Under the pieces are notes generated by a model. The model did not search any database. It was not told the origin of the DNA and was given only the letters and a program-made list of their open reading frames with translations. Below, piece after piece: positions 16,571 through 25,344 of a stretch of DNA of 38,410 bases. The position numbers and the translations under genes are program-made. Origin of the DNA: an uncultured Cytophagales bacterium (lineage in GTDB: Bacteria; Bacteroidota; Bacteroidia; Cytophagales; Thermonemataceae); contig CALEMF010000084.1 in assembly GCA_937911505.1 (NCBI GenBank), positions 1-38,410 on the forward strand, read 5' to 3'. Position 1 is the stretch's first letter; each line of letters starts with the position of its first letter.

Positions 16571-17185
16571 TTAAGGAGCTGATTCAGTTTGTAATAGACG
16601 GTTGATAAACTGGGTGAGAAATGCGATTAGCCTAGTTTCGTCATATTCTTCATACATCTCTGGTTGGCTGGTAAAAAAGCCTCCAAAGAAAACATAAATG
16701 GATTTGGCTGACAGGACTGCATCGCATTGCTTGGCAAAGATACCAGTAGTAATGCCCTCTTCAATAGTTGTTTGCAAAGAGGCAATGATTTCTTTTTGTG
16801 TAGTGGTAATCTGCTTAATAAGATCCTCAAATTCGGGAGGGGCTTCATCTCTAAGCTTACCTAATATCGTTACTTGATAGTGTTTGCGTTTTCGATCTTT
16901 TACCAAGTATTGAATAAAACCTGCTATCTTACTTTCAGGATCAAGGTCACTATTCAAGTAGTCTTTTATAAACCGTAAGGTTTGTAACCTGCCTTCTTTT
17001 ACAACAGCACGAAAAATATTCTGTTTATTTTGAAAGTGCCAAGAAATGGCTCCTCGTGTAACACCTGCCTCTGTGGCGATCTCTTCAAGTTTAGTGGCTG
17101 TATAACCTTTTTTACCAAATACAATGGTAGCAGCTTCTAGTAGTTGCTGCCTCGTCTGTTCTGTCTTTTCTTTTGTTACCCTCAT
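16571..17185 (-). CDS. TetR/AcrR-family transcriptional repressor
   Basis: A 204-residue regulator with an N-terminal TetR helix-turn-helix (about 5-55: LLEAATIVFGKKGYTATKLE then GVTRGAISWHFQNK) and a C-terminal ligand domain of the AcrR/TtgR-like sort. The start at 17185 (MRVTKEK) is preferred to 17194 because a perfect palindrome occupies 17191-17208, where the repressor would bind. The beta-sandwich array begins 260 bp away in the opposite direction and is the natural target. Inducer unknown. Confidence 0.93.
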   Translation of the reverse strand: MRVTKEKTEQTRQQLLEAATIVFGKKGYTATKLEEIATEAGVTRGAISWHFQNKQNIFRAVVKEGRLQTLRFIKDYLNSDLDPESKIAGFIQYLVKDRKRKHYQVTILGKLRDEAPPEFEDLIKQITTTQKEIIASLQTTIEEGITTGIFAKQCDAVLSAKSIYVFFGGFFTSQPEMYEEYDETRLIAFLTQFINRLLQTESAP

Positions 17186-17190
17186 AGTAT

Positions 17191-17208
17191 ACATACATAA
17201 ATGTATGT
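17191..17208. promoter_or_regulatory. TetR-type operator palindrome
   Basis: acatacataaatgtatgt is a perfect inverted repeat of 8-nt arms around AA, immediately upstream of the TetR start. The half site acatacat matches that of the E. coli AcrR operator, with a shorter spacer. It lies in the divergent region before the membrane-protein array. A related but less symmetric sequence is at 28756-28784. Confidence 0.75.
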
Positions 17209-17466
17209 TACTGTAAAACTACTATTTTATGTATAGTATATCAATGATTTATGGTATATCTTGGCTAAAAGCCATTCTAAAGGCATATTTTTATCTATCA
17301 TTGCATGTACCATAATTACCAAGCTACTGAGAAACGGTTGGTATCAAACCTCTTATCAGGTAAGAAAGCGAATAACTTTCAATAAGAGATTCACAAATAA
17401 ATCATATGTAAAATGGAACAATTATTCATATATTTATGATTACTAAATAAATAGTCTTACACCACC

Positions 17467-18770
17467 ATGCGTTCATCCGATAGGTTTGTTACTATAGTGC
17501 TACTTAGTGCAGGCGCTATAATCTTACTTTATTTTTCAGGAGTCTTTACCTATATTCAAAACTTTTTCATAAAAGAAACCCTAGTAGAAACCTTTGATGA
17601 TAACCGTAACAACTGGCCACAATACAAAAAATTCGATTTCCAACGGGAAATAAAGAAGGGCAAGTATACCTTTTCGGCACCTGATCGCACCGGAAGTCCC
17701 TATAGTTTGTACGATTACATCAATGTAGACTTCCCCTCTCATTACCGTATCGAACTAGCCGCTACTTGTACTAAGAAAGGTGGTGAAAGAGCTGAGTACG
17801 GCTTTTATTTTGTAGATGAAGAACGCCAAGCAATCCGCTTTTTTGTTGATCCTGATGATAAAAATGTAGGCTATAAGATTATTGCTAAAAATCCTAATGC
17901 GCAGGTCAACCAATTTACGAGAACCAATAAGTTTTACGTAAAGGAAGAGGATAAGAAATATGAACCTTCCTTAAAGTTTGACGGAAGGTCGTCCAATATA
18001 CAACAGTTGGTTGTAAAGGATAATCAGTTTAAGTATGTCGTTAATAACGAACTAAAGCAAGAGGGAGCTATGCTTCCTCACTCAGGGGGGATTGGCATTG
18101 ATTTTCTCACTTGGGGGCACCCGAAAATGAAGTAGCATTTGATTATCTCAAAATTTACGATGAAGCGACGGGCGAATTATTATTAGAAGAGAATTTTGAT
18201 AACTATGATAACGGCTGGCGCTATTATGTAGCGAGTCTACAGGAAGCCAAGCTGAAAGAAGGCGCCTATGTGATGGAAGGATCGCCAGATTATCACAACC
18301 ACGATTATCCCGGATATGCGCCTATTCTAGTACTTTCTTCTATTCCTATTTCACCGGGCAACAACTATGAGGTCATTGTACGCTCTCAATGGCAACGAGG
18401 AGAAACTGCCCCTTATGGCTTTGCATTGGAGGAAAAGTATCTACCTAAAGAAAATCCACCAGATTACTTCTATCGTGATAAAAAAAATACGCATACATTT
18501 TATGTCAAAAGTAATGGAGAAGCTTGGATGCGAACGATCAAAGACCAGTACAGAGCTTCGGCCATCGCCTCAGACATTAAAAAAACTGCTTCAGTAAGTA
18601 CTGGAGAGAATACCATTGAGCAGCGAGTAGTAGTAAAGGGTTCAGAGGTAACCTATTATGTAAATGATGAGTTGATCGCTAGTTATGACTATCGGGTAGA
18701 AGCAGCCTCGTTGGTACTTCTACTCAATGGTAACCAAACAGTAGCGTTTGATTATATCGAAATCAAGTAG
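17467..18770 (+). pseudogene. Array gene 1: anchored tandem beta-sandwich protein, frameshifted
   Basis: Two frames together match one gene of the 406-residue type at 18897. The first (17467-18135) has a membrane anchor (IVLLSAGAIILLYFSGVF) and domain I starting LVETFDDNRNNW. The second continues in another frame from about 18113 with PENEVAFDYLKIYDEATGE and domain II starting ENFDNYDNGW, to 18770. The junction is at ttgggggcac (18113-18122): one more G would fuse the frames as TWGAPENEVAFD. The product would be about 434 residues. It is either a true frameshift, a homopolymer sequencing error, or less likely a switch. Function unknown. Confidence 0.8.
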
Positions 18771-18896
18771 CTATTGAGGGGATTGTTGGTAGTGAAACAG
18801 ACAATAGAATACCCAAAGAACTAAAGGTATTCATACATTTTGATAAGATAATCAACCAAACTTAACTACATCATCTAAATAAATCACCTACTTTAA

Positions 18897-20117
18897 ATGA
18901 ATTCTAAACAAAAAGAAAATCTTTTCATATCTGCTATAGTACTGTTAGTAGCTTTAGGCATCTTACACTTTACTGGTCACTTTCCCTATTTCTACTATGT
19001 TTACAACCTTTTCGCCAAAGAAACCTTAGTAGAAACTTTTGACGATAACCGTAATGGCTGGATAGAACACGAACACTATGAAAAAAAGACATACATAGAG
19101 AATGGGCGATATATCTTTGAAAGCAACTCTCAGCAGGTAAAAAAACAAAATAAAAAGGATTTTATTAAAGTAAACTTCCCTAGCGAGTACCGTGTTGAGC
19201 TGGCTTTAACCTCCAACAAGAAGGGTAAATCATTCTTAAAATTGTGGAATAGGCAAGGAAAAAATGTAAGCTTTATCATCCATATGTCCTATCAGAGGGT
19301 TGAAGTATACGATAATGTGGTTGGAACCTTGTTTCATAAAGAAGAACCTTCGCTATCCCAGAGTAAAATAAACACCCTGATCATAAGCGTAAAAAATGGT
19401 AAGACACAATTTTTTATAAACGATCATCTGGTATATATGCACAAAGGTATACTGGTTAGCTACCCTACTACTGTAGAACTCTTTAGTAATAGTGAACGTA
19501 CTGAGTTTCATTCTTTGAAAGCTTATAACGAAACCAATGGGGTATTGGTACTCGATGAACCCTTTGACAACTATGCTAATGGTTGGAAGCCCTATGTTGT
19601 GGGTTTGAAACAAGCAAAAATCACTGATGGCAACTGTTACCTCTACAGTACTGTCACTAGCCGTCCTAAAAGTGCTGTAACACGTATCCCTATAACACCC
19701 GGAAATAGCTATGAAGTGATTGTACGCTCTACTTGGAGAGGCCAACAGGGGAGTACAGCTCTTTATGGCTTTACACTAGATAGGTATCATCCACAAGAAG
19801 AAGCTTCCATTTATTTAAAAAAGCCGTGGATGTATTATTATTCGTTTGTCCTTAAGAGTAATGGAGAGACCTGGATGCAATATCAAGGAGAAAAGGGTCG
19901 GAATCATCCTGGTTTTACCTCTGAAGTAAAAAAAACAACCTCAGTAAGTAATGGGGAGAATACCATAGAGCAACGTGTGGTTGTAAAGGGTTCAGAAGTA
20001 AAGTACTACCTCAACGACGAGTTCATCGCCAGCTACGATAAGCGCCTGCAGGTAAATTCACTAATACTTTGGGCCGAAGCCGGACCCATTGCGTTCGATT
20101 ATGTAGAGATTAAATAA
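18897..20117 (+). CDS. Array gene 2: membrane-anchored tandem beta-sandwich protein
   Basis: A 406-residue protein: one N-terminal membrane segment (about 8-28, LFISAIVLLVALGILHF), then two similar domains. Domain I opens LVETFDDNRNGW (about residue 43) and domain II opens DEPFDNYANGWKPY (about 220). Domain II ends with KYYLNDEFIASYD and AFDYVEIK. The spacing of FD..W, G-x-ALYGF and YVNDE motifs resembles LamG/concanavalin-like jelly rolls, which is an inference. Domain II is close in DNA sequence to that of gene 1, suggesting recent duplication. It probably faces the periplasm or surface. Confidence 0.82.
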   Translation: MNSKQKENLFISAIVLLVALGILHFTGHFPYFYYVYNLFAKETLVETFDDNRNGWIEHEHYEKKTYIENGRYIFESNSQQVKKQNKKDFIKVNFPSEYRVELALTSNKKGKSFLKLWNRQGKNVSFIIHMSYQRVEVYDNVVGTLFHKEEPSLSQSKINTLIISVKNGKTQFFINDHLVYMHKGILVSYPTTVELFSNSERTEFHSLKAYNETNGVLVLDEPFDNYANGWKPYVVGLKQAKITDGNCYLYSTVTSRPKSAVTRIPITPGNSYEVIVRSTWRGQQGSTALYGFTLDRYHPQEEASIYLKKPWMYYYSFVLKSNGETWMQYQGEKGRNHPGFTSEVKKTTSVSNGENTIEQRVVVKGSEVKYYLNDEFIASYDKRLQVNSLILWAEAGPIAFDYVEIK

Positions 20118-20148
20118 ATTACTTTAGCACAACATAAACCATATACAT

Positions 20149-21522
20149 ATGGGGCGTAAATTAGAAGATAAAATACTTAAAAAACTCAAAAGGAGGGTTT
20201 TAGAAAAAGACCAAGACCTCCAAAATAAGCAAGAGCAATTTGATATTATCGATAGTACCAAGGAGGCGTTGGTAGAGCTTACCTCGCTTTCTAGAAAAGA
20301 GATAGATCAACTTGAAAGGGAAATAAGAGAAGAGGAGTTAACACAACAAAGAAAAAAGAGAAAGGTAGTACTTAACATAGCCAAGGTGGTAGGAGTAATA
20401 GTTTTGGGAGTAGGCGTTTTTATTTATATCCAACAAAACAAAATTCATTTGATCGAGACATTTGATAATAATGATCGAGCGTGGCCTGTTTTTGAAGAAG
20501 TGGCTCACGAGCGACGCTTAGAAAATAACTCCTACCTCTTGAATACCCATACCCCCAACTGGTGTTATTTTGACTATATTAAAGTAGACTTTCCAACTAG
20601 CTATACTGTAGAGCTGGCTTCCACTTGGAAACGGGGCAAGTATGAAGACCACGGGCTTATATTGCTAGCCAACCCTGAGCTCTATCGTAGTTTTAACCTT
20701 TATTCGGATGGCTATACCAAAACCAGTGTATACTATGGGGATCGTTATGTGGTCAACACCAAAAAGGAGATAGCAGCTATAGAGAGAGGCAATGGAAAAA
20801 ATCAGAACATTCAGCGTGTATCTGTAAGAGGTGATAATTTTCGGTATGAAGTGAATGGAAAGCTATCCCTAACTGGTGAGTTTAACTATTTGGAAGACAT
20901 TAAATATGTTGGATTGAGGGTATGTGATGTACAAGTAGTAGCGTTTGACTACATAAAAGTAACGAACGATCAGACAGGAGAAGTCATCTTCTTTGATGAT
21001 TTTAAGAATGAAAAGTTCGTCAAGAACGATGCTTTAAAGACAGGTTGGTCTACCGAAAGCTCGATCAAAAAGAAAGGGACAATAGCAGGTGGGCAGTATC
21101 GCTTTACCACCAATGTGGGAAGCGAATGCTATTGGACTACTATTCCTGTACCTCTAGCGAATAGCGAGGTTGAGATTGTACTGTCTTCTACTTGGCAGTC
21201 GGGTAAAACAGATCCTTATGGTCTGGTATTGGTCGAAAATAGTGATAACTATTATAGTTTTCAAGTGACCAATAATGGGGAAGCCTGGTTAGCCTCTTCT
21301 AAAGACGAAGCAGACCCCATAACTGTCTCTAGCTCATACTTTAGCGATAGCGTAACCGCTATTACACAAAAAGTGATGATAAAAGACAATACTATCAACT
21401 ATTACGTAAACGATAAGCTAATTGGTAGCCAAAAAGTAGACTTGACGATTGAGCAGGTAGGTCTTCAAGTATGTGGCAAACAGACTGTGGCGTTCGATAA
21501 ACTGGAGATTATAGAAAAGTAG
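20149..21522 (+). CDS. Array gene 3: coiled coil, membrane segment, tandem beta-sandwich
   Basis: A 457-residue relative of genes 1 and 2. It has an extra cytosolic N-terminal part (1-75) rich in K/E/Q/L heptads (predicted coiled coil), then one membrane segment (about 76-95, VVGVIVLGVGVFIYI). Two domains follow: I opens LIETFDNNDRAWP and ends VVAFDYIKV; II opens FFDDFKNEKF and ends VAFDKLEIIEK. The inward coiled coil is not in the other two and could contact a cytosolic partner. It follows gene 2 by 31 bp, so the array is probably one transcript. Confidence 0.85.
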   Translation: MGRKLEDKILKKLKRRVLEKDQDLQNKQEQFDIIDSTKEALVELTSLSRKEIDQLEREIREEELTQQRKKRKVVLNIAKVVGVIVLGVGVFIYIQQNKIHLIETFDNNDRAWPVFEEVAHERRLENNSYLLNTHTPNWCYFDYIKVDFPTSYTVELASTWKRGKYEDHGLILLANPELYRSFNLYSDGYTKTSVYYGDRYVVNTKKEIAAIERGNGKNQNIQRVSVRGDNFRYEVNGKLSLTGEFNYLEDIKYVGLRVCDVQVVAFDYIKVTNDQTGEVIFFDDFKNEKFVKNDALKTGWSTESSIKKKGTIAGGQYRFTTNVGSECYWTTIPVPLANSEVEIVLSSTWQSGKTDPYGLVLVENSDNYYSFQVTNNGEAWLASSKDEADPITVSSSYFSDSVTAITQKVMIKDNTINYYVNDKLIGSQKVDLTIEQVGLQVCGKQTVAFDKLEIIEK

Positions 21523-21660
21523 TTTGGAAAAGCACGAGAAATTGATAGCGTCTGAGTGATTGCCTCTATCAGCGAGAATATTTTTGTAATGGATCTTCAA
21601 GTTGGGGTAAGTTTACCTGAAAGGAGTATTTTGTTGTTAATAGACGGATCTTGAACGCTC

Positions 21661-22353
21661 TCAGACTGGTAGTAAATCAATAAACCAGAAGCCTTGTTTT
21701 TCTTCGGGTTCCTGAGCGTCATTCTTTGGTTTTTTGTATTGTCTCAATACCTTTTCTCCTTTTTCAAAAGCTACTGGTTTAGAAAAAATAGGCCCGTCAA
21801 AGCAGAAGGTATGAAATTCGCCATTTTCTCCGCAAGGATCAACGTGGGCAGGAAGCGCTTGAATGAAGCTTTCATCTATTTCTCTCCCTAGCCAAGAAGC
21901 ATCCAATAGGCTGGCATCTAGGCAGATAATAATAGCTTTAAAACCTAACGTTATAAATTCTTCTATTAAACTCTGGGTGTTCCTCCTCCATAAGGGAAAG
22001 TGGCAGGTAATACCTTCTAGCTGTTTTTCTCTATAGGCTCTTAAGTCCTCTAGAAAAATATCGCCAAAACCACAATCGGTATATCCCTCTGCCTTTAGTT
22101 GTGCGATGGTTTCTGCCATTTTCTGATCATACTCTTCCATAGAAGGTTGCTCAGACAGCATAAGGGTTGTAAGGGGCAATCCAATGTTTTTGACTTGTTG
22201 CATTAAGAGCGTTGTTCGCAGACCGTGCATCGATACACGGTCGTGATGTGCATTGATAGTAGTAAGTAGGCGATCGACGGTAAGCTTTTGTTGTAAATGG
22301 TAAAGTGCTAAGGCAGCATCTTTACCAGAACTCCAATTAAAGTAGGTTTTCAT
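21661..22353 (-). CDS. Dph6-like diphthine-ammonia ligase / PP-loop ATPase
   Basis: A 230-residue protein of the adenine-nucleotide alpha-hydrolase (PP-loop) type. The loop is SSGKDAALAL at 8-17, followed by SMHGLRTTLL and the Dph6-family signature GDIFLEDLRAYREKQLEG (about 97-114). It also has the GENGEFHTFCFDGPIF region (about 175-190). In eukaryotes Dph6 amidates diphthine; bacteria lack diphthamide, so the bacterial job is unknown, likely an ATP-dependent amide-forming reaction. It ends an apparent operon of three genes. Confidence 0.88.
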   Translation of the reverse strand: MKTYFNWSSGKDAALALYHLQQKLTVDRLLTTINAHHDRVSMHGLRTTLLMQQVKNIGLPLTTLMLSEQPSMEEYDQKMAETIAQLKAEGYTDCGFGDIFLEDLRAYREKQLEGITCHFPLWRRNTQSLIEEFITLGFKAIIICLDASLLDASWLGREIDESFIQALPAHVDPCGENGEFHTFCFDGPIFSKPVAFEKGEKVLRQYKKPKNDAQEPEEKQGFWFIDLLPV

Positions 22354-22365
22354 GATAGTATGGTA

Positions 22366-22689
22366 TTATGAGCTTACCTCACAACAAATATTAGTGTAAA
22401 TGATAGGATAGCTCATGAACATTTCAGGTTCTTTGTTCCAATTACTAACCGCTTTCTCTTTTGCTTCAGCTTCATCCCCTTCAAAAAATAGTTTCTGCTC
22501 TTCTACCCATATCTCATAGCCGTCAAAAAAATATGACTGCGCTTTATATAGCTTTTTTCCTACTTTTTTAATGACCAAAACAATTTCTACATCTGTAAAG
22601 AAGGCTTGAGTTGCTTCATCGAAGAAGTATTTACCCAAAGTCTTCTTCTGGCTGATCGCCTCTTCTAACGCTTTTTTGGAGGGTTTCAT
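22366..22689 (-). CDS. Small hypothetical protein
   Basis: A 107-residue soluble protein, lysine- and glutamate-rich, no signal peptide or membrane segment. It has FFDEATQAFFTDVEIVLVIK and FFDGYEIWVEEQKLFFEGDE, suggesting a small beta-rich fold. It lies 12 bp upstream of the Dph6-like gene and 39 bp after the zinc-ribbon gene on the same strand, so it likely belongs to their operon. Family not recognised. Confidence 0.75.
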   Translation of the reverse strand: MKPSKKALEEAISQKKTLGKYFFDEATQAFFTDVEIVLVIKKVGKKLYKAQSYFFDGYEIWVEEQKLFFEGDEAEAKEKAVSNWNKEPEMFMSYPIIYTNICCEVSS

Positions 22690-22728
22690 ATTTTATATAA
22701 GCTACTTTTTAGTAATCAAATTTGGGGT

Positions 22729-23241
22729 CTACCCCAATGTAAGCTGCGGATAAACCACTTCTTTAATATAGTCCATTATCCAATCATCTGCTAGTTTCAA
22801 CTGTGCTTTTCGTTCGTTCAGTGCCTTAATAACGCGTTGTTTTAAAGCTTCATCTTTATGGGAGTTATCTTTAAGTGAGTTATCGTAAACAATAATGCAA
22901 AGCGCCTCTAGCAATATATTTCTCTTCTGATCTACAACGGAAAAGTGGTCGAGTGCCAGTAAAATGAGGTTCAGGTATAACTCGTCAGCCAGTAGTAGCT
23001 CTTCATCTTGTGGGGTTAAGTGGAGGTCTTCGTTGGTGGCCCACTCTTTTAAAAGCGTCTCGTCCAGATTAACTAAAGTTTGTACGGTCGAGAAGGTGTT
23101 AGCACCACAGTTAGGACATTGCTTACCTAGTATTTGATGAATATCTACCAACCCAAAAGCAGCTTCTCTTCTGGAGACTCGAATCGCTCCTTCCTGACCG
23201 CAGGCTAGACAAGTTCTTTTTATAGTATGTGTTGCTTCCAT
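22729..23241 (-). CDS. Zinc-ribbon hypothetical protein
   Basis: A 170-residue protein from MEATHTIK. Two CxxC pairs, CLAC (about 11-14) and CPNC (about 41-44), form a probable zinc ribbon. The remaining part is helical (LLADELYLNLILLALDHFSV; KQRVIKALNERKAQLKLADD). A longer start at 23292 would add 17 residues of poor composition. First gene of the apparent operon with the small protein and Dph6-like enzyme. Function unknown; nucleic-acid or protein binding is possible. Confidence 0.75.
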   Translation of the reverse strand: MEATHTIKRTCLACGQEGAIRVSRREAAFGLVDIHQILGKQCPNCGANTFSTVQTLVNLDETLLKEWATNEDLHLTPQDEELLLADELYLNLILLALDHFSVVDQKRNILLEALCIIVYDNSLKDNSHKDEALKQRVIKALNERKAQLKLADDWIMDYIKEVVYPQLTLG

Positions 23242-23397
23242 CTCAATAGTATTCAACGAAAGATAAGTAAAAAAGTAATGCTTTTTAGTCAATCAACTCC
23301 TCACTATTGCTTCATGACTAAGAAGTAGGTTTAGCGTATAAAGAAAGTCTATAATAAGATATGAAACTATTATACACACTATTTAAGAAAAAAGCGA

Positions 23398-24342
23398 TCA
23401 AGGTAGGCCTAGATATATGAGTTCCCAGACTACCTCAGTTAAGAAAGGTGTGTGAAATAGTAAGGGTAAGGGAATGATCAGTGAAGCAATGACCCATATT
23501 GTACCCGGTTGTCGTTTTGTGAAAAGATGTCGCTCGAGTTCCATAAGTAGACCGTGAATCACAAAATAGAGCATTGGTAAGCCAAATCCTTTCAAGACAG
23601 ATAAGCTGATCGCTACTTCATGAAGTAAGCCAGAAACCATAAAGGAGATAAAACTAGCCCATTTTACACCAAATTTCCTTGCAAGAGGTTTAAAAACGGC
23701 TGTAGCGGTCATCTCCGAAAAAGCAAGATTCCACCTTCTTCCCCAAAACACGGTGAGGCTTTTAGATTTGTAGGGTTGTTTGAAAATAAGGTAGTCTGCT
23801 ATTCCTATTCGCCTCAGAAAAAAAGTATTAAGTGATAGTAAACCAAAATGAAGTATAAGACTTAAAGAAAAAAGCGCTAGCAATGAGTAGCTCCATTGTA
23901 GCCCCTTGGATCTTGTGATAATTGAGTGATCGGTGAAATATCTCAGGAAGATGAATATTGAAACACCCACAAGTAAATGCACAACAGCACTGATAAGTAT
24001 TTTTGTATCTACTCTTTTCTCTACGTCTTTATGAAAAATACTTGGATTCATGTTTACTGTCAAAAAATAATAAACAAGCCATTTATCAAAGTGACGTATT
24101 TTACTAGTGTGTGCATTAGCAACTACGATTTTCATAGCGTGAAGCAAAGGAATAATCAAGGTGATCATTCTGAGTAGAGGAGGGGCGCTAAGAAAGAGAG
24201 AATGCGCTATCAAAATGCTTATCAATGGGAATAGCCATACTAAGTATTGATTGGGACTTTTTCTTACAATTAAGTAGCCTAACAAAGATTGAAGTACCAG
24301 AAAAGCACACCAAACCAAAATATTAGTTACTGTTGTCTCCAT
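23398..24342 (-). CDS. Wax-synthase-like / MBOAT-type membrane acyltransferase
   Basis: A 314-residue polytopic protein with about eight membrane segments. The motif region SLTVFWGRRWNLAFSEMTA followed by FMVSGLLHEVAISL matches the wax synthase-like branch of MBOAT proteins; the histidine in SGLLHE is the presumed catalytic residue. These enzymes acylate alcohols or lipids in the membrane. The start at 24342 lies inside the preceding gene (16-bp overlap), indicating coupled translation; an upstream start would add 24 doubtful residues. Acceptor unknown. Confidence 0.85.
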   Translation of the reverse strand: METTVTNILVWCAFLVLQSLLGYLIVRKSPNQYLVWLFPLISILIAHSLFLSAPPLLRMITLIIPLLHAMKIVVANAHTSKIRHFDKWLVYYFLTVNMNPSIFHKDVEKRVDTKILISAVVHLLVGVSIFIFLRYFTDHSIITRSKGLQWSYSLLALFSLSLILHFGLLSLNTFFLRRIGIADYLIFKQPYKSKSLTVFWGRRWNLAFSEMTATAVFKPLARKFGVKWASFISFMVSGLLHEVAISLSVLKGFGLPMLYFVIHGLLMELERHLFTKRQPGTIWVIASLIIPLPLLFHTPFLTEVVWELIYLGLP

Positions 24343-24755
24343 ATTGTAAGATTGAGATAAAAAGCATAGGAATAGGCTACACTGAAAAGTACAAACAAAA
24401 TAACCAAAGCCCATTCTCCAAATTTATAAATAAAGGCTTCTGGGAGATCACTTTTATCGAAGTAAACGAACTGAATAATCAATCTCGCTATCCAATAAAT
24501 ACTGATTAGTAAGGTAAGCGCTACGGCAAGGCCTGTTCCAGATAGCATTTCTTCAGTAAGTAATAAGGAGACGACCCCAAAGAAAAGATTAATAAATAAA
24601 ATGTAGCCTGCATACGTCCAAAATATCTGCTTTATGAGCAGAGGAGTATGTTTAAAGGCATTAGACCAGTCAAGCAGCTTTGGAATAGCTAAAGAGCCTA
24701 ATCCGAGTACAATATGGGCTAATCCACAAAATTGTATGAGCGTATGAAATGTCAT
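24327..24755 (-). CDS. Four-helix membrane protein paired with the acyltransferase
   Basis: A 142-residue protein with four predicted membrane helices (LIQFCGLAHIVLGLGSLAI, QIFWTYAGYILFINLFFGV, GLAVALTLLISIYWIARLI and WALVILFVLFSVAYSYAF). No catalytic motif is seen. Its end overlaps the start of the wax-synthase-like gene, so the two are probably partners. A perfect 10-nt inverted repeat covers its start codon and may control initiation. Confidence 0.8.
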   Translation of the reverse strand: MTFHTLIQFCGLAHIVLGLGSLAIPKLLDWSNAFKHTPLLIKQIFWTYAGYILFINLFFGVVSLLLTEEMLSGTGLAVALTLLISIYWIARLIIQFVYFDKSDLPEAFIYKFGEWALVILFVLFSVAYSYAFYLNLTIWRQQ

Positions 24756-24774
24756 ACCTCACGATATGACATTT
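24747..24774. promoter_or_regulatory. Inverted repeat over the start codon
   Basis: aaatgtcata (24747-24756) and tatgacattt (24765-24774) are perfect 10-nt inverted repeats around an 8-nt loop. The ATG of the four-helix membrane gene (24753-24755, minus strand) lies in one arm, so in RNA the hairpin would hide the start; in DNA it could be an operator. Confidence 0.55.
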
Positions 24775-24952
24775 TTTCGTTCTGCACAAATCTTTTTTGA
24801 GTATATGTGGTACAAAGAAGCTGATGAAAAGTATGCACTGTTTTATCAAGCCATTGTTTTGCTTTAGAGAGTAGCTCGTCTACATGTTCTGAACCTGTCC
24901 TATGTTTATTCTGCCGTGTTAATACTTGCACTACATGACCTCTCGCGTTCAT
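24752..24952 (-). CDS. Possible small protein upstream of the membrane pair
   Basis: A 66-residue frame with ATG start and a stop that overlaps the next ATG by 4 bp (ATGA), a coupling pattern. It contains LLSKAKQWLDKTVHTFHQLL, a possible helix. No family is recognised, and its 3' end is occupied by the inverted repeat, which would fit equally well with a promoter/operator region. Real status uncertain. Confidence 0.35.
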   Translation of the reverse strand: MNARGHVVQVLTRQNKHRTGSEHVDELLSKAKQWLDKTVHTFHQLLCTTYTQKRFVQNEKMSYREV

Positions 24953-25090
24953 AATAATCTATTATAGTAGGTTAGTCGTTTAATAGCTAGATGTAGCTAA
25001 AAAGGCTATGTTTATAATCTTCTTCCTTTAAATTATTTCAATTTATCAATTATTAATATGCGTAAATTTTACAGCAATAAAAATTATAAT

Positions 25091-25116
25091 ACTTTGCTCA
25101 GTTTTTTGAGTAAAGT
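25091..25116 (-). terminator. Probable terminator of the tRNA cluster
   Basis: Arms actttgctca (25091-25100) and tgagtaaagt (25107-25116) pair with one G-U around a 6-nt loop. On the minus strand the hairpin is followed by an AT-rich tail with a run of five T about 7 nt on. It lies 41 bp after the last tRNA. Confidence 0.45.
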
Positions 25117-25156
25117 AAATTTCAAAATACTATTTATTTAACACATGCAAGTAATG

Positions 25157-25239
25157 AGGAGAGTAAAGGAATCGAACCCTCATCCCGAAGGATGGCACGG
25201 TTTTCAAGACCGCTTAAGCGCCATTGCTTGCTACTCTCC
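25157..25239 (-). tRNA. tRNA-Ser (TGA)
   Basis: A complete cloverleaf: acceptor ggagagt/actctcc, anticodon loop CTTGAAA (anticodon TGA), long variable arm catcc-ttcg-ggatg, and T loop TTCGATT. Two G-U pairs in the T stem. The base after the acceptor is T, not the G usual for tRNA-Ser, and CCA is not encoded. Confidence 0.9.
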
Positions 25240-25244
25240 TGTAG

Positions 25245-25330
25245 CGGAGGGCGAGCGAATCGAACGCTCACCGCATTACTGCGTACAACTTAGCAGGTTG
25301 CTCCGACAAACCAATATTCGGCTGCCCTCC
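25245..25330 (-). tRNA. tRNA-Ser (GCT)
   Basis: A complete cloverleaf: acceptor ggagggc/gccctcc, D stem ccga/tcgg, anticodon loop CTGCTAA (GCT), variable arm cgca-gtaa-tgcg, T arm gagcg-TTCGATT-cgctc, discriminator G. No CCA encoded. Confidence 0.93.
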
Positions 25331-25344
25331 ATATTTATGTAATG

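Noticed and set aside
17261..17446. A plus-strand 61-codon frame between TetR and the array
   Set aside because: Composition is rich in N, Y, K, I as random AT-rich DNA gives; no motif or ribosome site. The region is more likely the array promoter/leader.
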